Source: Bacteroidetes bacterium ADurb.Bin217
GTDB taxonomy: Bacteria; Bacteroidota; Bacteroidia; Bacteroidales; UBA1715
Assembly: GCA_002069975.1 (NCBI GenBank)
Contig: MWCJ01000010.1
Coordinates: 1-62,344 of the forward strand
Direction: 5' to 3'
Length of the DNA stretch: 62,344 nucleotides
Shown here one piece after another: positions 8,519 through 17,222 of this stretch. Position 1 is the first letter of the stretch. Every line of letters begins with the position of its first letter. The position numbers and the translations under genes were made by a program. Below the pieces are notes generated by a model, which saw only the letters and a list, made by a program, of their open reading frames with translations, had not been told where the DNA came from and searched no databases.

Positions 8519-9130
8519 ATGAAAATAGTAAAAAATAACGTTGTTTCGCTCACGTATATATTACGTAAAAACGATAACTCAGGAGAAATTTTAGAAGAAT
8601 GTACAACCGATAGACCTCTCGAATTTGTATTCGAAAGTGGTATTATGCTTCCTCATTTTGAAAAAAATATTGCCGGATTAGAATCAGGTAATTCATTTGA
8701 TTTTACTCTTACACCAGATCAGGCATATGGAGAAGTAAATGAAACTGCTATTGTTGATGTAAGTCGAGATATATTTATTATTGATGGTGTATTGCGTGAT
8801 GATTTACTTGAAGTTGGTAAAATTATTCCAATGCGAGATAATTCCGGCAGCCCGCTTAATGGTAAAATTATAGAAGTAGATGCAATTGGAAATAAGGTAA
8901 TTATAGATTTTAATCATCCACTTGCTGGAAGTACATTACATTTTAACGGAAAAATTGAAAGTGTACGTGAAGCTACTGCCGATGAAATTGCTTACGGAAT
9001 GCATGGGCAAGGTGGTTGCGGTTGTGGAAGCGGTGGATGTGGAAGCGGCGGTTGTTCTGACGATGATGATTGCTGCGGAAGTGGAGATTCTGGCGGCTGC
9101 GGAAGCGGCGGTTGTGGATGTAGCCATTAG
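8519..9130 (+). CDS. slyD: FKBP-type peptidyl-prolyl isomerase, SlyD-like, with Cys/Gly-rich tail
   Basis: SlyD proteins are cytoplasmic prolyl isomerase/chaperones whose C-terminal tail binds nickel, zinc or other metals. Residues 1-150 show the SlyD FKBP fold with an inserted chaperone flap: FVFESGIMLPHFEKNIAGL, then TPDQAYGEV, and the second FKBP part FNHPLAGSTLHFNGKI. The last 40 or so residues contain nine cysteines, a run of four aspartates and one terminal histidine within Gly/Ser spacers. E. coli SlyD has a His-rich tail instead. Metal binding is inferred from composition. The gene stands alone between its own promoter and a tandem repeat. Confidence 0.88.
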   Translation: MKIVKNNVVSLTYILRKNDNSGEILEECTTDRPLEFVFESGIMLPHFEKNIAGLESGNSFDFTLTPDQAYGEVNETAIVDVSRDIFIIDGVLRDDLLEVGKIIPMRDNSGSPLNGKIIEVDAIGNKVIIDFNHPLAGSTLHFNGKIESVREATADEIAYGMHGQGGCGCGSGGCGSGGCSDDDDCCGSGDSGGCGSGGCGCSH

Positions 9131-9133
9131 TGG

Positions 9134-9175
9134 GGTATAGGGTATACGGTGTATGGTTTACGGTATATGGTGTAA
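9134..9175. repeat. Six tandem heptamers, GGTNTAN
   Basis: Six successive 7-bp units begin at 9134, 9141, 9148, 9155, 9162 and 9169: GGTATAG, GGTATAC, GGTGTAT, GGTTTAC, GGTATAT and GGTGTAA. The phase is perfect and GGT plus the TA at positions 5-6 are invariant. The array starts four bases after the slyD stop codon. It has no clear stem or T-run. Confidence 0.85.
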
Positions 9176-9294
9176 GGATAAAACTCAAAATCGATTTATA
9201 TCTAAAATTTAATATTTGATTCTCCAATGAAGCTGAAAACTCTATTGACTTTTCCCTATATTTGTAGGATATTCTTTTTCAACTTTATTAGTTC

Positions 9295-10551
9295 ATGATT
9301 GGTATACTTGGAATAAGTCACAAAACAGCTCCTTTGGATATACGCGAAAAGTTTGCGTTGTCGCATGCGGATATACCATTGTTTGCCGAAGAATTGCAAA
9401 AACAAGCAAATTTCTCAGATATTGTTGTAATTTCTACGTGTAATAGAACTGAAATTTATTTTTCGCAGCAAGTACACGATGGCTTTACTGCATCTATTCT
9501 ACTGTTCAATTGTTTAATTGCATTTAAGAAAATTGACTTTGCTGCAGAACGGTTTTTTTATACGTATATAAATGATGATGCTGTAGCACACTTGTTTAAA
9601 GTATGTGCCGGAGTTGATTCCATGATTGTTGGGGAAGACCAAATTATTGGGCAAGTTAAAGATGCATATGTCTATTGTACCGAATTAGCGTTAACAGATG
9701 CTGTACTTATGCGTTTGTTTCAAAAATCGTTCGAAGCCGGTAAAAAAGTTCGCACAAATACGTGTATAAATTCGGGAGTAACTTCTGTAAGCTATGCAGC
9801 TATAGAATTTTGTTCGAGTCGTATTTCTAATTTTTCTGAAACCTCGGTTTTGCTTATTGGAACAGGAGAAACCGGCACTTTAGCATTGCAAGGTTTTGCT
9901 GCAAAAGGCGTTACAAAGATTTTTGTGTCGAATAGAACTCCGGAACATGCAACTAAAATTATTTCTGAATATTCAGCCGAATTTATACCAATTAATCAGT
10001 TAATACAATCATTGTTCAAAGCCGATATTATAATTACTGCTACTAATGCAGGGCATGCCTTTATTACTGCCGATCAAATTCGTGAAAGTATTCATTTGCG
10101 TAATAATAAACCTCAGATTTGTGTTGATTTGTCTGTCCCTCGTAATATTGAAGAACAAGTACAGTATATAGAATATTGTACATTAGTATGTGTAGATACT
10201 ATTCAAGACGTTATTGCAGCAAACAAAGATAAGCGTGTAGAACAAATAGAACATGCTGAAATAATTATACAAGAACTTGTACAAGAATTTATGGAATGGC
10301 TTTCATTTCGAGCTTTGCAACCAGCTATTCGGGCTATAAATTTCCATTTGCAAAAAATATATCGCGATCAATATCATGGATATATTGTGGATTCTGCCAA
10401 AGATGTGAAAGAAAATATAAAAGATTTTTCGGGATTTCTTACGCAACAATATAGTAGGGAATTAATTAAAAATTTGAAAGAAATTACAGACAACGGACGC
10501 AAAGAATTGTATTTGCAGGTAATCAACGATTTGTTTCGTCTTGAAAGATAA
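9295..10551 (+). CDS. hemA: Glutamyl-tRNA reductase
   Basis: HemA reduces glutamyl-tRNA to glutamate-1-semialdehyde with NADPH, the first committed step of C5-pathway tetrapyrrole synthesis. The 418-residue protein begins MIGILGISHKTAPLDIREKF and has the active-site motif STCNRTEIY with nucleophile C49. GEDQIIGQVKDAY follows, then the NADPH-binding loop LLIGTGETG, and a C-terminal dimerisation helix bundle. A TATATTTG -7 box lies at 9257-9264. It leads a four-gene run, five bases before hemC. No hemL is in the window, so the semialdehyde aminomutase must be elsewhere. Confidence 0.96.
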   Translation: MIGILGISHKTAPLDIREKFALSHADIPLFAEELQKQANFSDIVVISTCNRTEIYFSQQVHDGFTASILLFNCLIAFKKIDFAAERFFYTYINDDAVAHLFKVCAGVDSMIVGEDQIIGQVKDAYVYCTELALTDAVLMRLFQKSFEAGKKVRTNTCINSGVTSVSYAAIEFCSSRISNFSETSVLLIGTGETGTLALQGFAAKGVTKIFVSNRTPEHATKIISEYSAEFIPINQLIQSLFKADIIITATNAGHAFITADQIRESIHLRNNKPQICVDLSVPRNIEEQVQYIEYCTLVCVDTIQDVIAANKDKRVEQIEHAEIIIQELVQEFMEWLSFRALQPAIRAINFHLQKIYRDQYHGYIVDSAKDVKENIKDFSGFLTQQYSRELIKNLKEITDNGRKELYLQVINDLFRLER

Positions 10552-10556
10552 TACAT

Positions 10557-11483
10557 ATGAATACGTTGAAAAGTATACTAATTGGAACACGCGGAAGTAA
10601 GTTAGCTTTGTGGCAATCGAATATCGTAAAACAAGCAATTGAAGAAAAGTTTCCTAATATTTCAGTCCGTTTAGAAATAATTCAAACTACCGGCGATAAA
10701 ATTCTCGATGTGGCATTGTCCAAAATTGGTGACAAAAATCTGTTTACTAAGGAAATTGAACAAGCTATGCTTGAAAATCGAGTAGATATAGCTGTTCATA
10801 GTCTTAAAGATTTACCTACAGAGCTGCCCCAAGGCTTGTGTATAGGTGCGGTTTTGCCTCGTGCCGAATGTCGCGATGCTTTGGTTAGCAATAATGGAAT
10901 TCAGTTACATGAACTGAATTCGAATCATATTATAGGTACTTCATCATTGCGTCGAAAAGCTCAGTTATTGGCATACAATCCGCATTTGCATATTGAAGAT
11001 GTACGTGGTAATATTGATACTCGATTACAAAAACTTGCTTCGGGACAATATGATGCATTAATTATGGCAGCTGCCGGTTTACAACGCTTAGGATATGAAG
11101 ATTATATTACGGAAATTATTGATCCTATTGTTATGCTTCCTGCTGTTAGTCAGGGTATTATAGGGGTGGAATGTAGGGAGGCTGATGTCGAAGTATGTGA
11201 AGTACTTCAAGCAATTCATGATGATTATACTTGGAATATGGCTTTGGCTGAACGAACATTTTTGAAACAGATGAATGGTGGCTGTCAATTACCTTTAGGT
11301 TGTTTTACGCAAGTAAACAATTCTACAATTGAAATAAATGCTACAATTTTATCGGTAGATGGTACAAAAAAATTGCAATTTTCACAATCAGGTCACATTA
11401 CAAAAGCCGAAACACTTGCAATGCAATTAGCGCAAACGTTTTATGACGCCGGGGCACAAGATATTTTAAACGAAATTCGTTAA
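10557..11483 (+). CDS. hemC: Porphobilinogen deaminase (hydroxymethylbilane synthase)
   Basis: HemC links four porphobilinogens into hydroxymethylbilane. The 308-residue protein shows the N-terminal motif IGTRGSKLALWQSNIV and AVHSLKDLPTELP. GTSSLRRKAQLLAYNP and VRGNIDTRLQKL contain the arginines that bind cofactor and substrate acidic groups. MNGGCQLPLGCF supplies the cysteine that carries the dipyrromethane cofactor. It lies five bases after hemA and 12 bases before hemD. Confidence 0.96.
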   Translation: MNTLKSILIGTRGSKLALWQSNIVKQAIEEKFPNISVRLEIIQTTGDKILDVALSKIGDKNLFTKEIEQAMLENRVDIAVHSLKDLPTELPQGLCIGAVLPRAECRDALVSNNGIQLHELNSNHIIGTSSLRRKAQLLAYNPHLHIEDVRGNIDTRLQKLASGQYDALIMAAAGLQRLGYEDYITEIIDPIVMLPAVSQGIIGVECREADVEVCEVLQAIHDDYTWNMALAERTFLKQMNGGCQLPLGCFTQVNNSTIEINATILSVDGTKKLQFSQSGHITKAETLAMQLAQTFYDAGAQDILNEIR

Positions 11484-11495
11484 ATACCTTACATT

Positions 11496-12248
11496 ATGCT
11501 TACAAACAAACGTATATTACTAACCGGATCAGTTGATAGTTCTATATCGTTGTCGCATTCATTAGCATTACATGGAGCTTCGGTTCAATTGGTTCCAATG
11601 ATAGAAATTTTTCCCGTTGAGAGTACTTCCCATATTCACCAATGTGTTTCGAATTTGAATACTTTTGAATGGATTATGTTTACAAGTAAATATGGGGTTT
11701 CTTCGTGGTTCGATATGCTGCATGTACACGGTGTTCAAATTCCTCATACTATGAAATTTGCAAGTGTTGGAAGTAAAACAGCTGAAAAATTAACTTCGTA
11801 TGGTTATATCGCCGACTTTGTATGTAGTAAACACAACGGAAAAGATTTTGCCAAAGAATTTTCTGAATTTTGTAATCATACTGAAACTCGTGTATTGTTT
11901 CCTACCGGAAATCTTACACAAAATATGATTGCTCTTACCGTATCTCCGGCTATTTTAATTACAAAATGTATTGTATATCAAACTGTTCCTCCTCAGTACT
12001 TTGATGCTTCAATCTTCGATAAAATTCGTGCAAATCAATTTGATTTTATTATATTTACCAGTCCTTCAGGAGTTACAAATTTTGTTGAGTTAAGTAATGA
12101 ACCAACGTTGTTGCATAAGGCACAGATTATAAGCATTGGGCCTTCAACTACTAAACGGTTGCAAGAATATAATTGCACAACAAGTGTTCAAGCTCAAGAA
12201 TATACTTCGCAAGGAATATTTGCAATTTTACAACAATTAAATACCTAA
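11496..12248 (+). CDS. hemD: Uroporphyrinogen-III synthase
   Basis: HemD closes hydroxymethylbilane with inversion of ring D to give uroporphyrinogen III. The family is poorly conserved. This 250-residue protein has its recognisable features: the N-terminal KRILLTGS strand, [28 protein letters not shown], and in the second domain [15 protein letters not shown] and [15 protein letters not shown]. Its position between hemC and hemB supports the call. Confidence 0.92.
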   Translation: MLTNKRILLTGSVDSSISLSHSLALHGASVQLVPMIEIFPVESTSHIHQCVSNLNTFEWIMFTSKYGVSSWFDMLHVHGVQIPHTMKFASVGSKTAEKLTSYGYIADFVCSKHNGKDFAKEFSEFCNHTETRVLFPTGNLTQNMIALTVSPAILITKCIVYQTVPPQYFDASIFDKIRANQFDFIIFTSPSGVTNFVELSNEPTLLHKAQIISIGPSTTKRLQEYNCTTSVQAQEYTSQGIFAILQQLNT

Positions 12249-12252
12249 TAGT

Positions 12253-13224
12253 ATGTTTCCACTTACTCGTCTTCGTCGATTACGTTATAATGCTGTATTA
12301 CGCGATATGGTTCAAGAAACACGGTTACACCGTACAGATTTTATAATGCCTGTATTTGTTCGTTACGGTTCGAAAATTCAACACGAAATACAATCGATGC
12401 CGGGAATTTATCAATGGTCTACAGACAAGGTAGTAGATGAATGTAAACGATTGTGGGATATAGGAGTGCAGTCTATTGTATTGTTTGGTATACCTGAACA
12501 TAAAGATGAAACAGGAGCTTGTGCTTGTTCTGAACATGGAATTGTGCAACAAGCTACACGTGCTATTAAGCAAGCTCTTCCACATATGTTTGTAATTGCC
12601 GACGTGTGCAATTGTGAATATACAACTCATGGTCATTGTGGTACAATTGTAAATGGTGATGTGCAAAATGATATGACCATACATACCTTATCGCAACAAT
12701 CGGTATCATTGGCTCAGGCAGGTATAGATATGGTAGCACCCAGCGATATGATGGATGGTCGAGTGTTGGCTATTCGTACTGCTTTAGATGGAGCAGGATT
12801 TGAAGAATTGCCAATATTGTCGTACTCGGTAAAATATGCATCGGCTTTTTATGGTCCTTTTCGCGATGCTGCCGAAAGTGCACCGCAATTTGGCGACAGA
12901 AAAACCTATCAAATGAATCCGGCAAATAGCCGTGAAGCACTGCGCGAAATAGAAACCGATATTGCCGAAGGTGCCGATATGGTTATGGTAAAACCAGCAT
13001 TGAGTTATTTAGATATTATTCAATCGGTTAAACAATCATGCAATGTTCCGGTAGTTGCATACAATGTAAGTGGCGAATATGCTATGGTAAAAGCAGCTGC
13101 ACAACGAGGTTGGATAGATGAACAACGTATAGTTAGTGAAATACTTACATCTATTAAGCGCGCCGGAGCCGATAGTATCATTTCGTATCATACCCAAGAT
13201 ATAGTTGGTGCTTTAAATTCATAA
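12253..13224 (+). CDS. hemB: Porphobilinogen synthase (delta-aminolevulinate dehydratase), zinc-type
   Basis: HemB condenses two 5-aminolevulinates to porphobilinogen. The 323-residue protein has the Cys triad C119, C121 and C129 in [13 protein letters not shown], which marks the zinc-dependent class. The two Schiff-base lysines are K194 in [15 protein letters not shown] and K247 in [13 protein letters not shown]. It is the fourth gene of the run. The order hemA-hemC-hemD-hemB does not follow the pathway, since HemB acts before HemC. The gene begins four bases after the hemD stop. Confidence 0.96.
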   Translation: MFPLTRLRRLRYNAVLRDMVQETRLHRTDFIMPVFVRYGSKIQHEIQSMPGIYQWSTDKVVDECKRLWDIGVQSIVLFGIPEHKDETGACACSEHGIVQQATRAIKQALPHMFVIADVCNCEYTTHGHCGTIVNGDVQNDMTIHTLSQQSVSLAQAGIDMVAPSDMMDGRVLAIRTALDGAGFEELPILSYSVKYASAFYGPFRDAAESAPQFGDRKTYQMNPANSREALREIETDIAEGADMVMVKPALSYLDIIQSVKQSCNVPVVAYNVSGEYAMVKAAAQRGWIDEQRIVSEILTSIKRAGADSIISYHTQDIVGALNS

Positions 13225-13264
13225 CTTTTTAACTATAAATATTCTCTGCTCAATGTAATTTGAG

Positions 13265-14254
13265 TTATATCACCTCATTTTCTGTGTGCGTGTTAGAAAT
13301 ATACAAATCAATATTTTGTATGGTAGTTTGAGCAATTTGCTCAAGAGCTTCGTTTGTAAAGAAACCTTGATGAGCTGTAATAAGCACATTGGGAAATGTC
13401 ATAAGTCGAGCAATTACATCATCGGCAACTATACTTTCCGATAAATCTTTGAAAAATAAATGTTCTTCTTGCTCATACACGTCTATTCCTAAATATCCGA
13501 TTTTGCCGGTTTTTAGAGCTTGAATTGCATCTATGGTATGAATCAACCCTCCGCGACTTGTATTAATAATCATTACACCTTGCTTCATTTTTTCGAATTG
13601 TGTCATATTAAGCATATGTTTGGTTGCATGATTTAAAGGACAATGAAGTGAAATTATATCGGATTGAGCCAATAATGTATCAAAATCAACATATTGAACT
13701 CCTTGGCTAAGAGCTTCTTGTGATTGAACTATATCGTATGCCAATACATTACAGCCAAATCCTTTCATTATTTTTGAAAATGCAATACCTATTTGCCCTG
13801 TTCCAACAATTCCAATAGTTTTTTTATATACATCAAATCCTGTAAGTCTTTCGAGCGAAAAATTGTGTTCGCGAACTCTATTAAATGCTTTATGAGTTTT
13901 GCGATTCAGAGTCAATAGTAAAGCTACAGCATGTTCTGCAACAGCTTGGGGTGAATATGCAGGAACTCGATATATGCGAATTCCCAACGTATGAGCTTTT
14001 TCTATATCTACATTATTGAAACCGGCACAACGCAATAGAATTAATCGTATTCCATGTTTTGCCAATTGTTCAAGAGTGTCCGCTTGTAAATAATCATTTA
14101 CAAACACACATACCGCATCATAGCCTGGGGTAAGTTTTGCTGTAGCTGAATTCAAAGACACTTCAAAATATTCAATTGTATGATCGGTGTTGGCAATTGC
14201 AATATCAAAAAATTGTTTGTCATACATTTTGGTATTAAACAGTGCTATTTTCAT
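13265..14254 (-). CDS. ldhA: D-lactate dehydrogenase / 2-hydroxyacid dehydrogenase, LdhA-like
   Basis: The 329-residue protein belongs to the D-isomer-specific 2-hydroxyacid dehydrogenases, which reduce 2-oxoacids such as pyruvate with NADH. It shows LLRCAGFNNVDIEKAHTLGI, the Rossmann loop TIGIVGTGQIGIAFSKIMKGFG, INTSRGGLI (substrate-binding Arg) and, near the end, the catalytic His in ITAHQGFFTNEAL. The match to fermentative LdhA is close across its length, so D-lactate formation is likely, but substrate cannot be proved from motifs. It stands alone, convergent to the haem operon. Confidence 0.88.
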   Translation of the reverse strand: MKIALFNTKMYDKQFFDIAIANTDHTIEYFEVSLNSATAKLTPGYDAVCVFVNDYLQADTLEQLAKHGIRLILLRCAGFNNVDIEKAHTLGIRIYRVPAYSPQAVAEHAVALLLTLNRKTHKAFNRVREHNFSLERLTGFDVYKKTIGIVGTGQIGIAFSKIMKGFGCNVLAYDIVQSQEALSQGVQYVDFDTLLAQSDIISLHCPLNHATKHMLNMTQFEKMKQGVMIINTSRGGLIHTIDAIQALKTGKIGYLGIDVYEQEEHLFFKDLSESIVADDVIARLMTFPNVLITAHQGFFTNEALEQIAQTTIQNIDLYISNTHTENEVI

Positions 14255-14385
14255 ATGTATAAAGATTAGAAATTTGTCTGTGGTTTTTATTAAACCGCAT
14301 AGCTAATATACGTTTTGTTACATATGATATGCAACCAATATTTTATCTGTTTTGTATCAGAAATGTATTGTTAAATCGAATATGC

Positions 14386-14420
14386 AAAAAAGGAGCTGTT
14401 TCTTGTTAAACAGCTCCTTT
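14386..14420 (-). terminator. Strong intrinsic terminator of the orphan lipoprotein gene
   Basis: A perfect 13-bp inverted repeat (14389-14401 and 14408-14420) has a 6-base loop. A run of six A on the plus strand (14386-14391) gives the minus-strand transcript its U-run. It lies 24 bp beyond the lipoprotein stop codon. Confidence 0.88.
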
Positions 14421-14444
14421 GATTATGATATCTATTTGTGTTTT

Positions 14445-15578
14445 TTATTTAAAATTGATTTGTTGCACACTTACAGAGTTTGGTTCGAATGGAGCAAGTG
14501 CTTGAATTCTTTCTGTTACAGTTTCATATGCTGCCGAAGGTACTGTTCCGCCTTGAATGAAGCCTGCTTGATTAAAATATCCGGGTGCTTCGGCGTCGGT
14601 GAAGTAGCTGTCGAGTAATGCTAACGAGGCAGAGTCGGTTGTTGTTTCTAATTCCGGCCATATTCTGAATATTTCTCGTTCAAATACATTACGAATTGAA
14701 TATTCTTCAAGAATTTCGGCTCTGTTTTGTTTTTGTAAATTGCTTGGTGGCAGAGCAACTTCAACACAAGCTATATTTTCGGTTTCGTTACTTGATGCAA
14801 CAAATGCCCAATTAAATCCTTGTTGTTTTTCGGCATCGAAGAAACGTGCATTCGGATGATTAGAGTTACCGCGAACATCAATATAATTTCCATCTTTACC
14901 TGCCCATAATTTTATAGCATTGCATGAAAATGGATCTTGTAATGGATTTGCAAGTGGTAAATCGGCTATATATACTGTCATTTCATTGCTATAACCATTA
15001 GCATTAGTTTCACTATAGTCTATTCGGAATTTAGCAGTATGCCATGCACTTGTATCGTTTACGTTACAATTAGATGGACTAAGTAATGCAATGCCTTCAA
15101 TTGGTTTTTTGTTCCAGAATAATTGTAATGCTTTACCTCCATCTGCTTGTCCTTCATTTTCAATATCGGTAATTGTAAGTTGGTATTGCCAAGTTTTACC
15201 GTTGTATTCGGCATTTTCTGTAACTACCAATCGTTTGTCTCGTCCGTCTTCGTCGCTCACGTATACCATATTCATAGGTTTATCTATATTATAATACGCA
15301 ATGTGTGTTATAATTCCTTCGACAATTTGTGCAGCCCCTTCGCCAATTTTAATAAAATACCCAAGCGGCTCGTAAATTTTCCTTCCGTTCATGCTTTCAT
15401 CGTCAGATTTTAGCGATGTTTTTGAATAACTAATAGCATCTGGAATATCTACACCAAATTGTGTAGGTAAAATTGATTGTTCTTCTTGTGGAGTTACCAC
15501 ATCGTTTTTGTTACATGAAGTGAAACCTAGTACACCTGCTGCGAGTAACAATCCTAAAGCAAATTTTTTTGTTTTCAT
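14445..15578 (-). CDS. Lipoprotein of unknown function
   Basis: The 377-residue protein has a clear lipoprotein signal (LLLAAGVLGFTSCNK, Cys at 22). I do not recognise the mature part. It is rich in Asp, Glu, Asn and aromatic residues, looks beta-rich and soluble, and has no further hydrophobic segment. It is a single-gene unit ending at a strong terminator. Its leader contains the inverted repeat TTTTCTG/CAGAAAA (15617-15623 and 15632-15638). The gene looks less AT-biased than its neighbours, which may point to high expression. A surface or periplasmic location is inferred from the signal only. Confidence 0.7.
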   Translation of the reverse strand: MKTKKFALGLLLAAGVLGFTSCNKNDVVTPQEEQSILPTQFGVDIPDAISYSKTSLKSDDESMNGRKIYEPLGYFIKIGEGAAQIVEGIITHIAYYNIDKPMNMVYVSDEDGRDKRLVVTENAEYNGKTWQYQLTITDIENEGQADGGKALQLFWNKKPIEGIALLSPSNCNVNDTSAWHTAKFRIDYSETNANGYSNEMTVYIADLPLANPLQDPFSCNAIKLWAGKDGNYIDVRGNSNHPNARFFDAEKQQGFNWAFVASSNETENIACVEVALPPSNLQKQNRAEILEEYSIRNVFEREIFRIWPELETTTDSASLALLDSYFTDAEAPGYFNQAGFIQGGTVPSAAYETVTERIQALAPFEPNSVSVQQINFK

Positions 15579-15680
15579 AATTTCTATTGTTTTAATTTGT
15601 AATACATTTGTTTTGATTTTCTGCTAATACACAGAAAACTTACAATACCCCTATGGGAACACAAAAAAAATAAAAAAAAT

Positions 15681-16631
15681 ATGATTTCAGTGGGAATTCC
15701 ATCTATTAAAATATTGTATTATTTACTGAATTACAGTAGATTACTGATTCCAAAATGTTTTTTCAGATGGCGATTATCTCGTATACTTTTTCAGATTGAA
15801 CATCATACCCAATATGCAAGTATTGTTAAACGGGTAGAATATTATAATACATTATCGCATATATCTTCACTTGACTCTAAGGCAATACAAATAGATTCGT
15901 TTACATATCGAAAAAAATTAAAATCTTATTTTTTTGATTTGCATGAGTTTACACGATATTTTAATCCTCATTTTTTAATTCAATATGAATTTGGTGATGT
16001 AACTCATATTCCAAGTTCTCCCTCGTTTGTTAAAACTCGTCCAATATCTCAAAACAATCAAAATGCTATATTGTTTAAATTAAATAAATATCGTCATTTT
16101 AAATTTGTAAACGATACAATACCATTTTGTGAAAAAAGTGATAAACTATTAGGGCGAATGAGCGTATTTCAAGCGCACCGTCTTAGATTTTACGATATGT
16201 ATTTTGATACAAAATTTTGCGATTTAGGTCAAATAAATACTCGTGATGGTAATTCAAGGTATGTAAAGCCATATATGAGTATTGCGGAGCAATTACAGTA
16301 TAAATATATCTTATGTATCGAAGGAAACGATGTGGCTAGTAATTTAAAATGGGTAATGTCGTCAAACAGCATAGCGGTAATGCCTAAGCCTAAATTTGAG
16401 TCGTGGTTTATGGAAGGTTTGCTTGTACCCGATTATCATTACATTCATATAAATGATGATTATTCGAATGTTCAAGAAAAGTTAGAATTTTATAATTCAC
16501 ATCCCGAAAAAGCTCAAAAAATAATTCAAAATGCTCATGAATTTGTTTCGCAATTTACCAATCCATACATAGAAAATTATGTGGCTATTGAAGTGTTGCG
16601 GAAATATTTTAAACAAACGGGGCAAATGTAA
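15681..16631 (+). CDS. Glycosyltransferase family 90 (LpsA/CAP10-like)
   Basis: The 316-residue protein matches the GT90 family, whose bacterial members add sugars (xylose, glucose or galactose) to lipopolysaccharide or glycans. Conserved parts include SRYVKPYMSIAEQLQYKYIL, the family hallmark IEGNDVASNLKWVMSSNS, then FESWFMEGLLVPDYHYIHI and a C-terminal HEFVSQFTNPYI. There is no signal peptide, which fits a cytoplasmic enzyme acting on lipid-linked or core-oligosaccharide acceptors. It overlaps no operon and ends three bases from the convergent ubiX. The acceptor and sugar cannot be told. Confidence 0.85.
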   Translation: MISVGIPSIKILYYLLNYSRLLIPKCFFRWRLSRILFQIEHHTQYASIVKRVEYYNTLSHISSLDSKAIQIDSFTYRKKLKSYFFDLHEFTRYFNPHFLIQYEFGDVTHIPSSPSFVKTRPISQNNQNAILFKLNKYRHFKFVNDTIPFCEKSDKLLGRMSVFQAHRLRFYDMYFDTKFCDLGQINTRDGNSRYVKPYMSIAEQLQYKYILCIEGNDVASNLKWVMSSNSIAVMPKPKFESWFMEGLLVPDYHYIHINDDYSNVQEKLEFYNSHPEKAQKIIQNAHEFVSQFTNPYIENYVAIEVLRKYFKQTGQM

Positions 16632-16634
16632 ATA

Positions 16635-17189
16635 CTACAATGTTCCCCAACGATAGGTATTCTGGGTAATATGTAGCAAATCAAGAACTCTATGAATTAC
16701 GGTATTGCATGCATCTTCTATAGTTTGGGGTTTGCTATACATACTTGGAGAAGCCGGACATATAATTCCGCCTGCCAATGTGATGAGTTCCATATTTTTA
16801 ATGTGTATAAGGCTGTAGGGGGTTTCGCGTATTACCAAAATTAGTTTTTTACGTTCTTTTAGCATAACATCAGCACTGCGAGTAATAAGATTGTCGGCAA
16901 TGCCATGTGCAATTTTTCCCATTGTTCCCATGCTACACGGACAAACAATTAACGCATCGTATTGTGCCGATCCCGAAGCAAATGGTGCATAAAAATCATC
17001 GATTGCATATTCAGTAAACCCATATGTGTCAATATTTTGTTGTAATTCATGCTTCCATACTTCTTTAGCATTTGAACTAAAAACAATAGCAACTTCTTGG
17101 AATTGATTTGGGTGTTTAGCACATGCTTGCATTAATAGTCTAGCATACATTGCCCCACTTGCTCCCGTAATGCCTATAGCTATTTTCAT
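16635..17189 (-). CDS. ubiX: Flavin prenyltransferase UbiX
   Basis: UbiX attaches a dimethylallyl group to FMN to make prenylated FMN, the cofactor of UbiD-type decarboxylases. The 184-residue length is typical. Motifs are the N-terminal flavin loop IGITGASGAMYARLL, SGSAQYDALIVCPCSMGTMGKIAHGIADNL, the segment LILVIRETPYSLIHIKNM with its conserved Arg, and GGIICPASPSMY. It is the last gene of the siaB-siaC-polyprenyl synthetase run, 33 bp after the synthetase. Both enzymes serve prenyl chemistry. A UbiD partner is not in the window. Confidence 0.93.
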   Translation of the reverse strand: MKIAIGITGASGAMYARLLMQACAKHPNQFQEVAIVFSSNAKEVWKHELQQNIDTYGFTEYAIDDFYAPFASGSAQYDALIVCPCSMGTMGKIAHGIADNLITRSADVMLKERKKLILVIRETPYSLIHIKNMELITLAGGIICPASPSMYSKPQTIEDACNTVIHRVLDLLHITQNTYRWGTL

Positions 17190-17222
17190 GGTTTATATAG
17201 TAAAACGATAAGTTTTATTTTT

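Noticed and set aside
8922..9227. Several overlapping open frames over the slyD tail on both strands
   Set aside because: They arise from the repetitive Gly/Cys/Ser codons of the slyD tail and show low-complexity translations only.
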